Assembly: GCF_001422375.1 (NCBI RefSeq)
Contig: NZ_LMMU01000007.1
Coordinates: 249,006 to 313,005 of the forward strand
Origin: Methylobacterium sp. Leaf99
Lineage (GTDB): Bacteria > Pseudomonadota > Alphaproteobacteria > Rhizobiales > Beijerinckiaceae
Length of the DNA: 64,000 nucleotides
Direction: 5' to 3'
In this document: positions 55,236 through 64,000 of the stretch, piece by piece
Layout of the letters: each line of letters starts with the position of its first letter
Numbering within the stretch: position 1 is the stretch's first letter
Program-made: the position numbers and the translations under genes
The notes under the pieces: generated by a model
What the model saw: the letters and a program-made list of their open reading frames with translations, nothing else
The model's database searches: none
Told to the model about the DNA's origin: nothing

Positions 55236-55793
55236 ATGTTATCCAATTCGACAAATATGTCCGCCTTGCACGCGGCAGGGATTGTCGGCACCTGGGACAC
55301 GGACGTTCCGGCGGGGCTGTCCCTGCTGGACGAAGGCGCCGCTACGCTCCTGGCCGGGAACCGGGCCCTCGCCGGCAAGCCGATCCCCCTCGACGTCGCG
55401 TTCGGGCGTATCCACCCCGACGACCGGGAGTGGGTGTTCGCGGCGGTGCGCCGCGTTCGTCAGACGGGCGGGCCGATCGCCATCGAGTTTCGCGTCCTGG
55501 CGGCGACGGGCGAGATCCGCTGGATTCTCAATCGCGGTTACCTGACCCCCGACACCAGGGGCGCGATGCGGGGCTACGGGGCGTATATCGACACGACGGA
55601 GACGCGGCGGGAATCGGCCTTCGTTCCACCCTTCGCGGCATCGACGGAGGCCGACCCGCTCCATCTCGCCGCCGACCATTGCATGCGGGCCCATGCGGCG
55701 ATCCGGCGGAGTGGCGACACCTATCTGGCCGTCCTGGTGGAGATGCTCCTGTTCCGGATCGGGCGGATCCTGGCCCGCCAGCACAGTCCGTAG
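55236..55793 (+). CDS. Single PAS-domain protein
   Basis: This 185-residue protein starts at the ATG at 55236, preceded by GGGTGAGAG. Residues about 15-120 form a PAS_3-type fold: GIVGTWDTDVPAGLSLLDEGAATLL, FGRIHPDDREWVFAAVRRVRQTGGPIAIEFRVLAATGEIRWILNRGYL, ending GYGAYIDTTETR. The C-terminal helical tail (about 135-185) could be a dimerisation or partner helix; no kinase or other output domain is present. It may sense a ligand and signal by protein contact. Confidence 0.85.
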   Translation: MLSNSTNMSALHAAGIVGTWDTDVPAGLSLLDEGAATLLAGNRALAGKPIPLDVAFGRIHPDDREWVFAAVRRVRQTGGPIAIEFRVLAATGEIRWILNRGYLTPDTRGAMRGYGAYIDTTETRRESAFVPPFAASTEADPLHLAADHCMRAHAAIRRSGDTYLAVLVEMLLFRIGRILARQHSP

Positions 55794-55893
55794 GTCTCGG
55801 TCCCAAACGAGGCTCGTCCGATCGGACGGCCGCGGGGACGGAGCCACGTCTTCGGCGACGTGTCCCTCACCGGGACCGTCCCGGCCGAGTCCG

Positions 55894-56109
55894 TCAATCC
55901 GATGCCGCGGACCAGATTTCGTGCAGGCCACGGGGGCTGCGGAACCAGTACACGCTTCTCCGGGTGTCGAGGCCGAACTCCCCGTAGGAACTCGCCAGAC
56001 CATGCACGATCCTGGAGGCTTCGCCCTCGTTCTCGATCTCGCAGGCGAGGATCTCCGGGGCGGAGCGGCGGGACGAATCGATTGCCCTGACGAAAATCGA
56101 GTACGGCAT
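55894..56109 (-). CDS. Small hypothetical protein
   Basis: This 71-residue protein has GGAG 8 bases before the start. It begins MPYSIFVRAIDSS, then EILACEIENEGEASRIVHGLASSYGEFGLDTRRSVYWFRSPRGLHEIW, an alternating strand/helix pattern suggesting a small alpha/beta protein. I do not recognise the family. It is transcribed alone towards the PAS gene. Confidence 0.6.
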   Translation of the reverse strand: MPYSIFVRAIDSSRRSAPEILACEIENEGEASRIVHGLASSYGEFGLDTRRSVYWFRSPRGLHEIWSAASD

Positions 56110-56422
56110 TGTCGAACTCCGGATGGGGTACCCTGACTTTGCGGCGCCTAAACCGATGGAGGTGCCTATTCTATAAGTTATCTCGTGTTATTTTGTGCCA
56201 TAACACGTTCGGTATTGGTTAAAGATAAAGTTGTAACCGTGTTTGTTGCTTCTATTGTTTGAATTTTTCGAGGCCGATATGGTGTTGAAATCTTCATGTG
56301 CCATTGGGCGGTTCGGTCCCGTCGGCGAAGCGCGGATTTCGTAACAGGAAAACGTGTCTCTGGCGGTGTGGTGTTGATGCGAACGCTTCGCGTTCGAGAA
56401 CAACTGGCGTTTGCGAAAATTC
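56110..56422. other. A+T-rich spacer with an inverted repeat
   Basis: About 310 bases without a gene. CGTGTTAT (56184-56191) and ATAACACG (56200-56207) form a perfect 8-bp inverted repeat, 75-100 bases upstream of the small leftward gene. It could be an operator. Confidence 0.4.
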
Positions 56423-56464
56423 GGCTCCGAAGCCCCGGCGGTTCGCCGCCGGGGCTTCGGAGCC
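56423..56464 (-). terminator. Terminator of the giant repeat-protein gene
   Basis: A perfect 19-bp stem (56423-56441 with 56446-56464) has a TTCG-type loop. It starts 10 bases beyond the stop codon and is followed on the minus strand by GAATTTTCG. Very stable. Confidence 0.85.
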
Positions 56465-56474
56465 GGGGTCGGGG

Positions 56475-59400
56475 TCAGACCGGGAGACGGCCTTCCTTCA
56501 TGCCGAAGTCCAGGAAGTGCTGGAGGGGATCGATGTCGGCGGCGGCGATGTCCGGGTTGTGCTCGAGGTAGGCATTGGTGTCGAAGCCCGGGCCCGGGTC
56601 CCGGCCCTCGCGCCAACCATACTCCTCGTAGTGGAGGAGCGGGTTGAGTCCGCTCGCGGCCACGTCCGGGTTCGCGGACAGGTAGAAGTCCGGGTCGAAC
56701 AGGGCGTTGGGCGCGCGCCCTTCGTCGGCACCGTAGGTGACGTAGTGGTGGAACGCGTAGTCCGGCGCCGAGAGCGTGAAGGGCCTCGCCTCGGCCGCCA
56801 CCGCGGCCACGTCGGGATTCTCCGCGAGATAGAAGGCCGGGTCGAAGGCGCCGATATGGCCCGCGTTTCCCTTTCCGTCCTGAACGTTGCGGCCTTCGCC
56901 GAGGCCGTAGTGCAGGTAGTGCTCCAGGGCATTCTCGCCGGAGGCCGCAACGTCGGAGTACTGGGCCAGATAGGCCTCCCCCGAGAAGTCCGGGCTCGGG
57001 CTGCGGCCCTCGTGCTCGCCGTACTGGGCGTAGTGCTCCAGGGGGTTGACCCCCGCCGACGCGACGTCCGGGTTCGCCGCGAGGTAGGTCTGCGTCGAGA
57101 AGTAGGCGTTCGGATCACGGCCTTCGTGCCAGCCGTAGGTCTCGTAGTGGGTGTCGGCATCGACACCCGCCTTCCAGACGTCGAGGTTGTGCGCGAGGTA
57201 CCAGACGTCGTCGACCAGAGCGTGGCCGTCGTCCTGCTGGATCGACCCGTCGGCGAAGTGAAGGCTGCCGATCCCGCCGATATCGTGCGGGACCCCGTCC
57301 GGACCCGTCAGCACGAGGGTCTCCCCGAGGCGCTCCACCCGGGCCTCGGTGAAGGCGAAGCCGAAGGAGGCCTCCGCCGCCGGTGCCGCCCCGTCGAGGG
57401 ACACGGCGAGCCCCGCCTGAGCCGAAAGGCCCTTCCCGTCCGAGACCGTGTAGGTGAAGAGCTCGGCGACGTGGGCGTCGGTCGAGAGGTTGCTCGACCC
57501 GATGGCCTGGTAGCTGTAGCGGCCATCGGCGGCGAGGTGGAGCGTCCCGTGATCCCCGAGGACCGTGACGGTCCCCTCCCTGGGAACGTCCACGGTGATC
57601 CCGCCGGAAAAGCGAACCGCCGTCACGTGCAGGACGTCGCCCGCGTTGGGATCGCTGTCGTTGGCGAGCACGTTGCCGGTTACCGCCGCCGCGTGCGTCG
57701 CCGTCGCGATGGCGTCGTGCACGGCGTTCGGTGCGAGGTTGGCGCCGGTGGCGGGGCCGACGGTGTCGAGGGTCACGGTGTTGCCCGCGGCCTGGGCTCC
57801 ATTGCCGGCGGCGTCGGTGGCGAGGATCGTGCTCGTCACCGGGCCGTTCAGGCCGGTCAGGTCGACGGTGTAGCGACCGTCGCCCGCCACCTGCGTGGTG
57901 ACCGTGTGGGTGCCGTCGGTGAACGTCACCGTCGCCCTGGACCCGGCGTCGACGCCGGTCACGCGATAGGCCGTGTCGACGGCCTCGGCGGCGTTGATCA
58001 CGCCGTCGCCGGTCGGCTCGACGGCGAGGGCCACGGGCGTGCCGCCATCGGCCAGGGTATCGACGACGACCCGGAACGGCTGGCCGGCCGGCGTCGCGGT
58101 GCCGGCCGCGTCGCGACCCGTCGCCACCACGTCGTAGGCGCCGTCGGGCAGCGTCGGCAGCTTGACCGCCCAGGCGCCATCGGAGCCGACGGGCGCCGTG
58201 ACGCTCTGGGAGCCGGATGCATTGCCGTAGCTGACGGTCACGCTGCCGCCGGGCGTGCCCGTCCCGGTGAGGGTCGGTGACGGATCGCTGGTAACGCCGT
58301 CGCCCGGAATACCGGTGTCGGGCTGGAGGCCGGTGACGACGGGCGCGCCGTCAGGCGCGGCGAGGGGCGGCGCGTCCTGGCCCGGCGCGGGTCCTCCGGT
58401 GGGCGGCGGGTCTCCGGGGGAGGTGCCGGTCTGGCCGATGACGACGCCGTTCCCGGTTCCGACGGCACTGTTGCCCGCGGCGTCGGACACGACGAAGGCG
58501 GAGGTCACGGGTCCGGTCAGGCCCGACAGATCGGCCTGATAGGTGCCGTCCGCGCCGGCTTCGACCCGGACCGTGCGGGTCCCGTCGCTGAAGGTCACGG
58601 CGGCGGCGGAACCGGCGTCGAGGCCCGCGACCACGAAGGTCACGGCCGCCGCCTGGGCCGGGGTCAGGGTCCCGCCGGCCTGTCCGCCGACGGTGAGGGA
58701 GACGAGGGGGACGGCATCCGCCACAGTGTCCACGGTGAGGGCCAGGGGGCCGGATGTCCCGGAGGGCGCCCCCCCGGCCGTCACGGCCGAGGCGGTGAAG
58801 CTGTAGCTGCCGTCCGGCAGGGCGGGGATTTCGACGGTCCAGGCGCCGGTGGCATCGACCGGAGCGCTGACCGATTTGAGTATGCCGGCCTCCGCATAGG
58901 CGACCGTGACGGTTCCACCGGCGGCGGCCGTTCCCGAGAGTTCCGGGGTGCGGTCGGACGTGATCCTGTCGCCCTGGACACCGGTGTCGTCACCAAATCC
59001 GGTGATGAGCGTGGGAGCTGGCTGCGGGGCTCCGCCGACATCCACCGCCCGCGGCGTCGCCGACAGGGTCGCGCGGTTGCCGAAGGCATCGGCGATGTCG
59101 GCGGTGGCGGCGAGGCCGAGGGCCAGGCTTCCGGTTCCGGCGACATCGGTCACCGTCACCAGGTAGCCGGTGCCGGCGGCGGTGACGGAGTCGACCCGTC
59201 CCGATGCGCCGCCGGTGCCGGTCAGGACGAAATCGTCCGCCGTCACGTTGACGACCGTCTCCGAGAAGGCCACCGCGTAGGTGAAGGTGGTGGCGCCGCT
59301 GCCGCCCTGCGGGGACGGTGTCGCGGTGCCCGTGGGGGCGACGGTATCGACGGTCACGAGGGTGCCGGCGCGGGTGGCGGTGTTGCCGGCCGCGTCCTGA

Positions 59401-62400
59401 ATGGTGAGGACCGAGGTCACCGGTCCGGAAAAGCCCGACAGGTCGGCGCTGTAGGTGCCGTTGCCGACATCCATGACCGTCATGCCGTGGGACGCATCCG
59501 TGAACGTCACCCGGCCGACGGCACCCGGGTCGAGGCCCGCGACGGTGTAGGCCACGGTGCCGGCCTCCGTGGCGTTGATCCTCTGGTCGCCGGTGGGATC
59601 GACGGTGAGGGTCGCGGCCGTGCCGCCATCGGCCGTAGTGTCGATGGTGAGCGCGAGGGGCTGGGACGTAACTAGGTTGCCGTTCGCCGTAAGGCTGGCG
59701 GTGAAGCTGTAGGCGCCGTCGGACAGCGTCGGGATCTCGACGCTCCAGGTGCCGTCGCCGGCGACGGTGGCGGTGGCGCTCTGGGCCCCCGCGGCGGTCG
59801 CGTACGCCACCGTGATGGTGGCGCCGGCGAGCCCGATCCCCGACAGGGTCGGCGTCGGGTCCGAGGTGATGCCGTCGCCCGGTACGCCGCTATCGACCGA
59901 GTAGGCGGTGATCACGGGCAGGACCGGGGCCACACCGACGACGTCGCGGGTGGCCGGTGTCAGGGTCGCGAGGTTGCCGGCGAGGTCGGCGATGTCGGAG
60001 CCCGGTGCCAGGCCGAGGCTGAGAATGCCGCTGCCCTGGACGCCCGCGACGGTGACGACGTAGCTGCCGCCCGAACCCGTCACAGAGGTGATCTGGCCGG
60101 TCGCCCCGTTCGTGCCCGTCAGAACGAAGTCGTTCGCGGTGACGTTGGCGACCGCCTCGGGGAAGGTGACCGCGTAGGTGAAGCTCGCGACGGTGGTGCC
60201 GCCGGCGACATCGGCCACCGCCGAGCCCAGGGGCGCCACGGTATCGACCACGAGGGCGAGCCCCGTCTGCACCGTGCCGAAGTTGCCGGCCGCGTCGTTC
60301 AGGGCGAGGGTCGCCGTGACCGCGCCGTTGAGGCTCGACAGATCGGCCAGGATCGGGCCGTTGCCGGTGACTGGCACGCTGACCGTCGTGAAACCGTCAA
60401 AGAACAGGGCCGTACCGGTGGTGCCGGGATCGAGACCGGCCACGGTGAGGCCGACGCCCCGGGCCTCGGTCGCATCGAAGGGGCCCGTATTGGCGGCCGC
60501 CGTGAGCGTTGCGGCGGGGGCCGCGTCCAGCACCGTGTCGATGGTCACGGTCACGGGCGCGGATGCGAGGCTCTCGATCCCGCCCGGGCCCGTCGCCGTG
60601 GCCGTGAGGGTGTAGGCGCCGTCGGTTAAGGTGGGCAACTGCGCCGTCCACCGGCCATCGAGGCCCACCGGCACGTCGAGGACCTGTGGACCGGTCGCGC
60701 CGGTGTAGGTCACGTGCACGAGGCTGCCGAGTTCGGCCGTCCCGGTGACGGTCGGGGTCTGATCGCTGGTGATCCCGTCGCCCCGTATCCCGGTATCGTC
60801 GCTGATCCCGCCGATCGTCGGAGCGCCTGGCCGGGCGGTGAAGACCGGGACGGGGTTGCCGACGATGGCGGCCGTGTTGCCGGCGGCGTCCGACAGGGCG
60901 AGGGTCGAGGTGACCGTGCCGTTCAAGGCCGAGAGATCGACCACGTAGGCGCCGTCCGCCGTCACCGGAACGTCGAGGGCGCCGGCGCCATCGGTGAAGG
61001 TGACGATGCCCGAGGTTCCGGCATCGAGGCCCGCGACGGTGAAGGTCACCGCCACCGCCTCGGACGCTCGGATGATCCCGTCCGCCGTGGCGGCGACCGT
61101 GAGGGTCGCGGCCGTGCCGCCATCGGCCGTGGTGTCGATGGTGAGCGCGAGGGGCTGGGACGTGCCGATCGGGTTGCCGTTGGCGGTCAGGCTGGCGGTG
61201 AAGCTGTAGGCGCCGTCGGTCAGGGTCGGGATCTCGACGCTCCAGGTGCCGTCGCCGGCGACGGTGGTGGTGGCGGTCTGTGACCCTGCGGTGGTCGCGT
61301 ACGCCACCGTGACGGTGGCGCCGGCGAGCCCGATTCCCGACAGGGTCGGCGTCGGGTCCGAGGTGATGCCGTCACCCTGCACGCCGCTATCGACGGAGTA
61401 GGCGGTGATCACGGGCAGGACCGGGGCGACGCCGGTGACGGCGCGGGCGGCCGGCACCAGGGTCGCGAGGTTGCCGGCGAGGTCGGCGATGTCGGAGCCC
61501 GGCGCGAGCCCGAGGCTGAGGCTGCCGCTGCCCCGGATGCCCGCGACGGTGACGACGTAGCTGCCGCCCGATCCCGTCACTGATGTGACCTCGCCGGTGA
61601 CCCCGTTCGTGCCCGTCAGGACGAAGTCGTCCGCCGTGACGTTGGCGACCGCCTCGGGGAAGGTGACCGCGTAGGTAAAGCTCGCGACGGTGGTTCCGCC
61701 GGCGACATCGGCCACCGCCGAGCCGCGGGGCGCGAGGGTATCGACCGTGAGACCGGCCGGCAGGGAGAGGTCCGCCGTGACGGTGTTGCCGGCGACGTCG
61801 GTGAGGATCGCCTCGGCGGTGATGGACCCGGACAGGCCTGAGAGGTTCGCCGTGTAGGTCCCGTTGGTGCCGACGGGGACGGACACGATGGCCTGGCCGT
61901 CGGTGAAGGCGATGGCCCCCGAGGAGCCGGTATCGAGCCCCGTGAGGGTGAAGCCGACGGCGCCGGCCTCGCCAGCCCCCAGGCGGGTATCGGCGGAGGC
62001 GAGCTGCACGGCGACGAGCGGGGCCGTGTCCGCGCTCGTATCGATGGTGAGCGCGAACGGGTTGGAAGCCGGGCTCGGCAAGCCGCTGGAACCGGTGGCG
62101 GAGGCGGTGACCGTATAGGCGCCCTCGGCGAGGGTCGGAACGGACACGGTCCAGGCCCCGAGGAGATCGGACGTGGCCTGGACCGTCTGCGGACCGGCCG
62201 GGCCGTTCACGGTGACGACGACCGCGGACCCGGCCTCCGCCCTGCCGGACAGAATCGGGCTGGTGTCGTTGGTGATCCCGTCGCCGTCCACGCCGGAGTC
62301 GTTCACGACGGCGCCGACGCTGGGCTGGGCGGTAACGGCGGTCGCGACCTGGATGGAATTGCCCGGGATGGTCGCGGCGTTGCCGGCGAGATCGCTGACG

Positions 62401-64000
62401 ATCAGGCTGGTCGTAACGACGCCGTTGAAGCCCGACAGATCCACCGTGAAGCTGCCGTCGGCCGCGACGGGCACATCCTTGACGAGACCCCCGGCGACGA
62501 AGTGGGCTGTTGCCGTGCTGCCGGCGTCGAGTCCGGCCACGGTGTAGGACACCGCCCTCGCCTCCGCGGCATTGACCAGGTTGTCGGCCGTTCCGGAGAC
62601 CGTGAGGACGATGGGCGCGCCCGCGTCGGCGGCGGTGTCGATCACCAGGGCGCGACTGGGGGAGACGCCGAGCACGGTGTTGGCGCCGTCGGTCAGCGTC
62701 GCCGACAGGGTGTAGGGCCCGTCCCCGAGGACGGGCAGCGTCACCGACCATTGTCCGGCGCCGTCCACCGTGGTGGTCTGGCTCACCGGAATGCCCGTCG
62801 GGCCGGTGTAGGTCAGCGTGAGCGTGGCGCCGGCCAGGGCGGTGCCGCTCACCACCGGGCTGGCATCGTAGGTGACGAAGTCGCCGGCGACGCCGGTGTC
62901 CTCGGTGATGCCCGTGATGACCGGGAGGCTCTCCGGCGGGACCACGACGGGGATGTTGACGAGGTGCAGGCCGGCCTGGGCCACGATGGCGGGATTGCCG
63001 GCGAGATCGGCGATGTTCGATCCGGCCGCGAGGCCGAGGGCGAGGGAGCCCGTCCCGGTGATGCCCGTGACGGTCACCGTGTAGACGCCGCCGACCTCGG
63101 TGACGGTCGAGAGGGTGCCGGCCGCCGTGCCCGTGCGCGTCAAGGCGAAATCATCGATGGTCAGGTTCGCCACCGCCTCCGGGAAGGTGACCGTGTAGGT
63201 GGTGCTGGTGGCCGCGGCGGCAGCCGGAGCGGCCACGATGGTCGCGGCCGGTGCCGTGGCGTCGACGGTGAAGACACCGACGGGCAGGGTCGCGCGGTTG
63301 CCGGCGAAGTCGACCACGGAGACGCTCGCCGTCACCGCTCCGCTGAGGCCGGAGAGATTGGCGGGCGCGAGCTGACCGTTGACGAGGGGGACGGTCACGG
63401 TCCCGCCCGATCCCGTGAAGGTGAGGGTCGCGGTGGCGTCGGTATCGATGCCCGAGACCGTGCCCGTGAGGGCGGCCGCCTCGACGGCGCTGAGGAGACG
63501 GTCCGGCGGCAGGTCGAGGCCGACGACGATGGCGTCATCGGCATCGACCTGAAGGTCGATGGTCACCGGCACCCCCGGCCGGACGGTGCTGCTGTTTCCG
63601 GCGGCGTCCTGGGCCAAGGCGGTGAGGGTCACGGTTCCGTCGGTGAGGGGCGTGGTCACCGGAATGCGCCAGGTGCCGCCGGTATCGACCACGGCCGACA
63701 GGGACTGGCCGCCCACCGCCACCGTTACAGTAGAGCCGGCTTCGCCGGTGCCGATGAGGATCGGGGTCGTGTCGTTCGTGACCGTGACCGGGAGGTTGCC
63801 GGCGCTGGCAAAGCCCAGGATGGTCGGTGCGAGGGGCGCAACGGTGTCGAAGGTCGCGCCCGGCCCCCCGAGGCTCACCGCCTGCCCGACGGGCGGAACG
63901 TAGGTCAGGGCGGAGGTGACCGGACCGTCGAGGCCCGACAGGTTGAGGGTTCCGCCCTGGTCGGTGAGACTCGCGGAGGCCGTCGTCCCGTCGGCATCCG
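56475..64000 (-). CDS. Giant secreted Ig-like-repeat protein (adhesin-like), 5' end beyond window
   Basis: Over 2500 codons are visible; the frame is open at base 64000, so the N-terminus is missing. Most of it is tandem Ig-like bacterial repeats of about 90-100 residues with recurring phrases (GDGITSDPTPTLSG, DGTWSVEIPTLTDGAYSFTA, LALTIDTTADGG, FPEAVANVTADDF). Near the C-terminus is a VCBS/cadherin-like domain (GNVLANDSDPNAGDVLHVTAV, RYSYQAIGSSNLSTDAHVAE, about 57400-57740), then seven or so short repeats of the type FDxxxYLxxNPDVAASGxNPLxHYxxYGxxEGR. Size, calcium-type Asp-rich loops and no C-terminal anchor suggest a type I secreted adhesin or biofilm protein. That is inferred; no secretion gene is visible. 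Confidence 0.85.
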   Translation of the reverse strand, partial: DADGTTASASLTDQGGTLNLSGLDGPVTSALTYVPPVGQAVSLGGPGATFDTVAPLAPTILGFASAGNLPVTVTNDTTPILIGTGEAGSTVTVAVGGQSLSAVVDTGGTWRIPVTTPLTDGTVTLTALAQDAAGNSSTVRPGVPVTIDLQVDADDAIVVGLDLPPDRLLSAVEAAALTGTVSGIDTDATATLTFTGSGGTVTVPLVNGQLAPANLSGLSGAVTASVSVVDFAGNRATLPVGVFTVDATAPAATIVAAPAAAAATSTTYTVTFPEAVANLTIDDFALTRTGTAAGTLSTVTEVGGVYTVTVTGITGTGSLALGLAAGSNIADLAGNPAIVAQAGLHLVNIPVVVPPESLPVITGITEDTGVAGDFVTYDASPVVSGTALAGATLTLTYTGPTGIPVSQTTTVDGAGQWSVTLPVLGDGPYTLSATLTDGANTVLGVSPSRALVIDTAADAGAPIVLTVSGTADNLVNAAEARAVSYTVAGLDAGSTATAHFVAGGLVKDVPVAADGSFTVDLSGFNGVVTTSLIVSDLAGNAATIPGNSIQVATAVTAQPSVGAVVNDSGVDGDGITNDTSPILSGRAEAGSAVVVTVNGPAGPQTVQATSDLLGAWTVSVPTLAEGAYTVTASATGSSGLPSPASNPFALTIDTSADTAPLVAVQLASADTRLGAGEAGAVGFTLTGLDTGSSGAIAFTDGQAIVSVPVGTNGTYTANLSGLSGSITAEAILTDVAGNTVTADLSLPAGLTVDTLAPRGSAVADVAGGTTVASFTYAVTFPEAVANVTADDFVLTGTNGVTGEVTSVTGSGGSYVVTVAGIRGSGSLSLGLAPGSDIADLAGNLATLVPAARAVTGVAPVLPVITAYSVDSGVQGDGITSDPTPTLSGIGLAGATVTVAYATTAGSQTATTTVAGDGTWSVEIPTLTDGAYSFTASLTANGNPIGTSQPLALTIDTTADGGTAATLTVAATADGIIRASEAVAVTFTVAGLDAGTSGIVTFTDGAGALDVPVTADGAYVVDLSALNGTVTSTLALSDAAGNTAAIVGNPVPVFTARPGAPTIGGISDDTGIRGDGITSDQTPTVTGTAELGSLVHVTYTGATGPQVLDVPVGLDGRWTAQLPTLTDGAYTLTATATGPGGIESLASAPVTVTIDTVLDAAPAATLTAAANTGPFDATEARGVGLTVAGLDPGTTGTALFFDGFTTVSVPVTGNGPILADLSSLNGAVTATLALNDAAGNFGTVQTGLALVVDTVAPLGSAVADVAGGTTVASFTYAVTFPEAVANVTANDFVLTGTNGATGQITSVTGSGGSYVVTVAGVQGSGILSLGLAPGSDIADLAGNLATLTPATRDVVGVAPVLPVITAYSVDSGVPGDGITSDPTPTLSGIGLAGATITVAYATAAGAQSATATVAGDGTWSVEIPTLSDGAYSFTASLTANGNLVTSQPLALTIDTTADGGTAATLTVDPTGDQRINATEAGTVAYTVAGLDPGAVGRVTFTDASHGMTVMDVGNGTYSADLSGFSGPVTSVLTIQDAAGNTATRAGTLVTVDTVAPTGTATPSPQGGSGATTFTYAVAFSETVVNVTADDFVLTGTGGASGRVDSVTAAGTGYLVTVTDVAGTGSLALGLAATADIADAFGNRATLSATPRAVDVGGAPQPAPTLITGFGDDTGVQGDRITSDRTPELSGTAAAGGTVTVAYAEAGILKSVSAPVDATGAWTVEIPALPDGSYSFTASAVTAGGAPSGTSGPLALTVDTVADAVPLVSLTVGGQAGGTLTPAQAAAVTFVVAGLDAGSAAAVTFSDGTRTVRVEAGADGTYQADLSGLTGPVTSAFVVSDAAGNSAVGTGNGVVIGQTGTSPGDPPPTGGPAPGQDAPPLAAPDGAPVVTGLQPDTGIPGDGVTSDPSPTLTGTGTPGGSVTVSYGNASGSQSVTAPVGSDGAWAVKLPTLPDGAYDVVATGRDAAGTATPAGQPFRVVVDTLADGGTPVALAVEPTGDGVINAAEAVDTAYRVTGVDAGSRATVTFTDGTHTVTTQVAGDGRYTVDLTGLNGPVTSTILATDAAGNGAQAAGNTVTLDTVGPATGANLAPNAVHDAIATATHAAAVTGNVLANDSDPNAGDVLHVTAVRFSGGITVDVPREGTVTVLGDHGTLHLAADGRYSYQAIGSSNLSTDAHVAELFTYTVSDGKGLSAQAGLAVSLDGAAPAAEASFGFAFTEARVERLGETLVLTGPDGVPHDIGGIGSLHFADGSIQQDDGHALVDDVWYLAHNLDVWKAGVDADTHYETYGWHEGRDPNAYFSTQTYLAANPDVASAGVNPLEHYAQYGEHEGRSPSPDFSGEAYLAQYSDVAASGENALEHYLHYGLGEGRNVQDGKGNAGHIGAFDPAFYLAENPDVAAVAAEARPFTLSAPDYAFHHYVTYGADEGRAPNALFDPDFYLSANPDVAASGLNPLLHYEEYGWREGRDPGPGFDTNAYLEHNPDIAAADIDPLQHFLDFGMKEGRLPV
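56478..57220 (-). repeat. C-terminal NPD-type peptide repeats
   Basis: About seven units of 30-45 residues each carry YLAxNPDVAAxG...NPLxHYxxYGxxEGR, with one longer spacer (near 56750-56880). They end the giant protein exactly at its C-terminus. The function is unknown; they may form a secretion or surface-binding module. Confidence 0.85.
59605..60230 (-). repeat. Near-identical internal duplication, copy A
   Basis: About 625 bases closely match 61099-61727, offset by 1494-1497 bases (498-499 codons), with one 3-base difference (GNPIGTSQ versus GNLVTSQ). Other repeats in the gene are much more divergent, so this duplication is recent or kept alike by recombination. Confidence 0.85.
61099..61727 (-). 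repeat. Near-identical internal duplication, copy B
   Basis: This is the partner of 59605-60230. Both encode the pair of domains running from FTYAVTFPEAVANVT to LALTIDTTADGGTAATLTV. Confidence 0.85.

Noticed and set aside
56298..58280. Long rightward frame opposite the 3' end of the giant repeat gene
   Set aside because: It is a shadow of the strong leftward coding frame; its translation is Val/Arg/Gly-rich without domains.
59605..61727. CRISPR-like array
   Set aside because: The repeats are long, in frame, and encode protein domains; there are no short palindromic repeats with unique spacers anywhere in the window that I could see.

Overview
The window is high-GC DNA from an alphaproteobacterium and most resembles a Methylobacterium/Methylorubrum-type member of the Hyphomicrobiales. 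This rests on a PdhS/PleC-type cell-cycle histidine kinase, a phasin, an acs-DUF485-actP acetate cluster, paired transglutaminase-like genes, an OmpA/OprB-like porin and a giant secreted repeat protein with a C-terminal block of NPDVAASG-type repeats. The genus is inferred from gene content and was not tested by any search.

Layout. 1-32 kb is ordinary chromosome: the end of a prenyl synthase (ispA), a HigBA-like toxin-antitoxin pair, leuB, a lytic transglycosylase, a lone receiver protein, two transglutaminase-like proteins, an L,D-transpeptidase, a phasin, a PdhS-like kinase, acs-DUF485-actP, an MHS-family transporter, a DUF2252 protein, purH, a heparinase II/III-like protein, a large porin and a three-gene RND metal-efflux operon (adaptor, pump, outer-membrane factor). 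It ends at a tRNA-Arg(CCG) gene.

32.3-52.7 kb is accessory DNA. The 3' part of the tRNA-Arg occurs three times in direct orientation (32257-32308, 44666-44717, 52659-52712), which defines two integrative elements stacked in tandem on one tRNA. Element 1 (about 12.4 kb) has a P4-type integrase, small excisionase-like DNA-binding proteins, a 1081-residue primase/polymerase-helicase containing a perfect 21-bp inverted repeat, a DUF4145 protein, and a short phage-head-like module (gpW-like, coiled-coil, S49 head protease) with no portal, terminase or capsid gene. It looks like a phage satellite or stripped prophage. Element 2 (about 8.0 kb) is visibly richer in A+T, has its own integrase, and carries two convergent two-gene operons: an SF2 helicase coupled to an HNH nuclease, and a DUF262 protein coupled to an ABC-ATPase/TOPRIM (OLD-like) protein. 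The second pair is the best candidate here for an undescribed defence system. Each element has its own short repeats at both ends, which look like integrase arm sites.

52.7-64 kb is chromosome again: an ECF sigma factor with a frameshifted NrsF/DUF1109-type anti-sigma factor, a PAS protein, a small conserved-looking protein, and the 3' portion (over 2500 codons) of a giant Ig-like-repeat secreted protein that runs off the right edge.

Start sites were chosen by family length and Shine-Dalgarno spacing. Names come from reading motifs in the translations, not from database searches.
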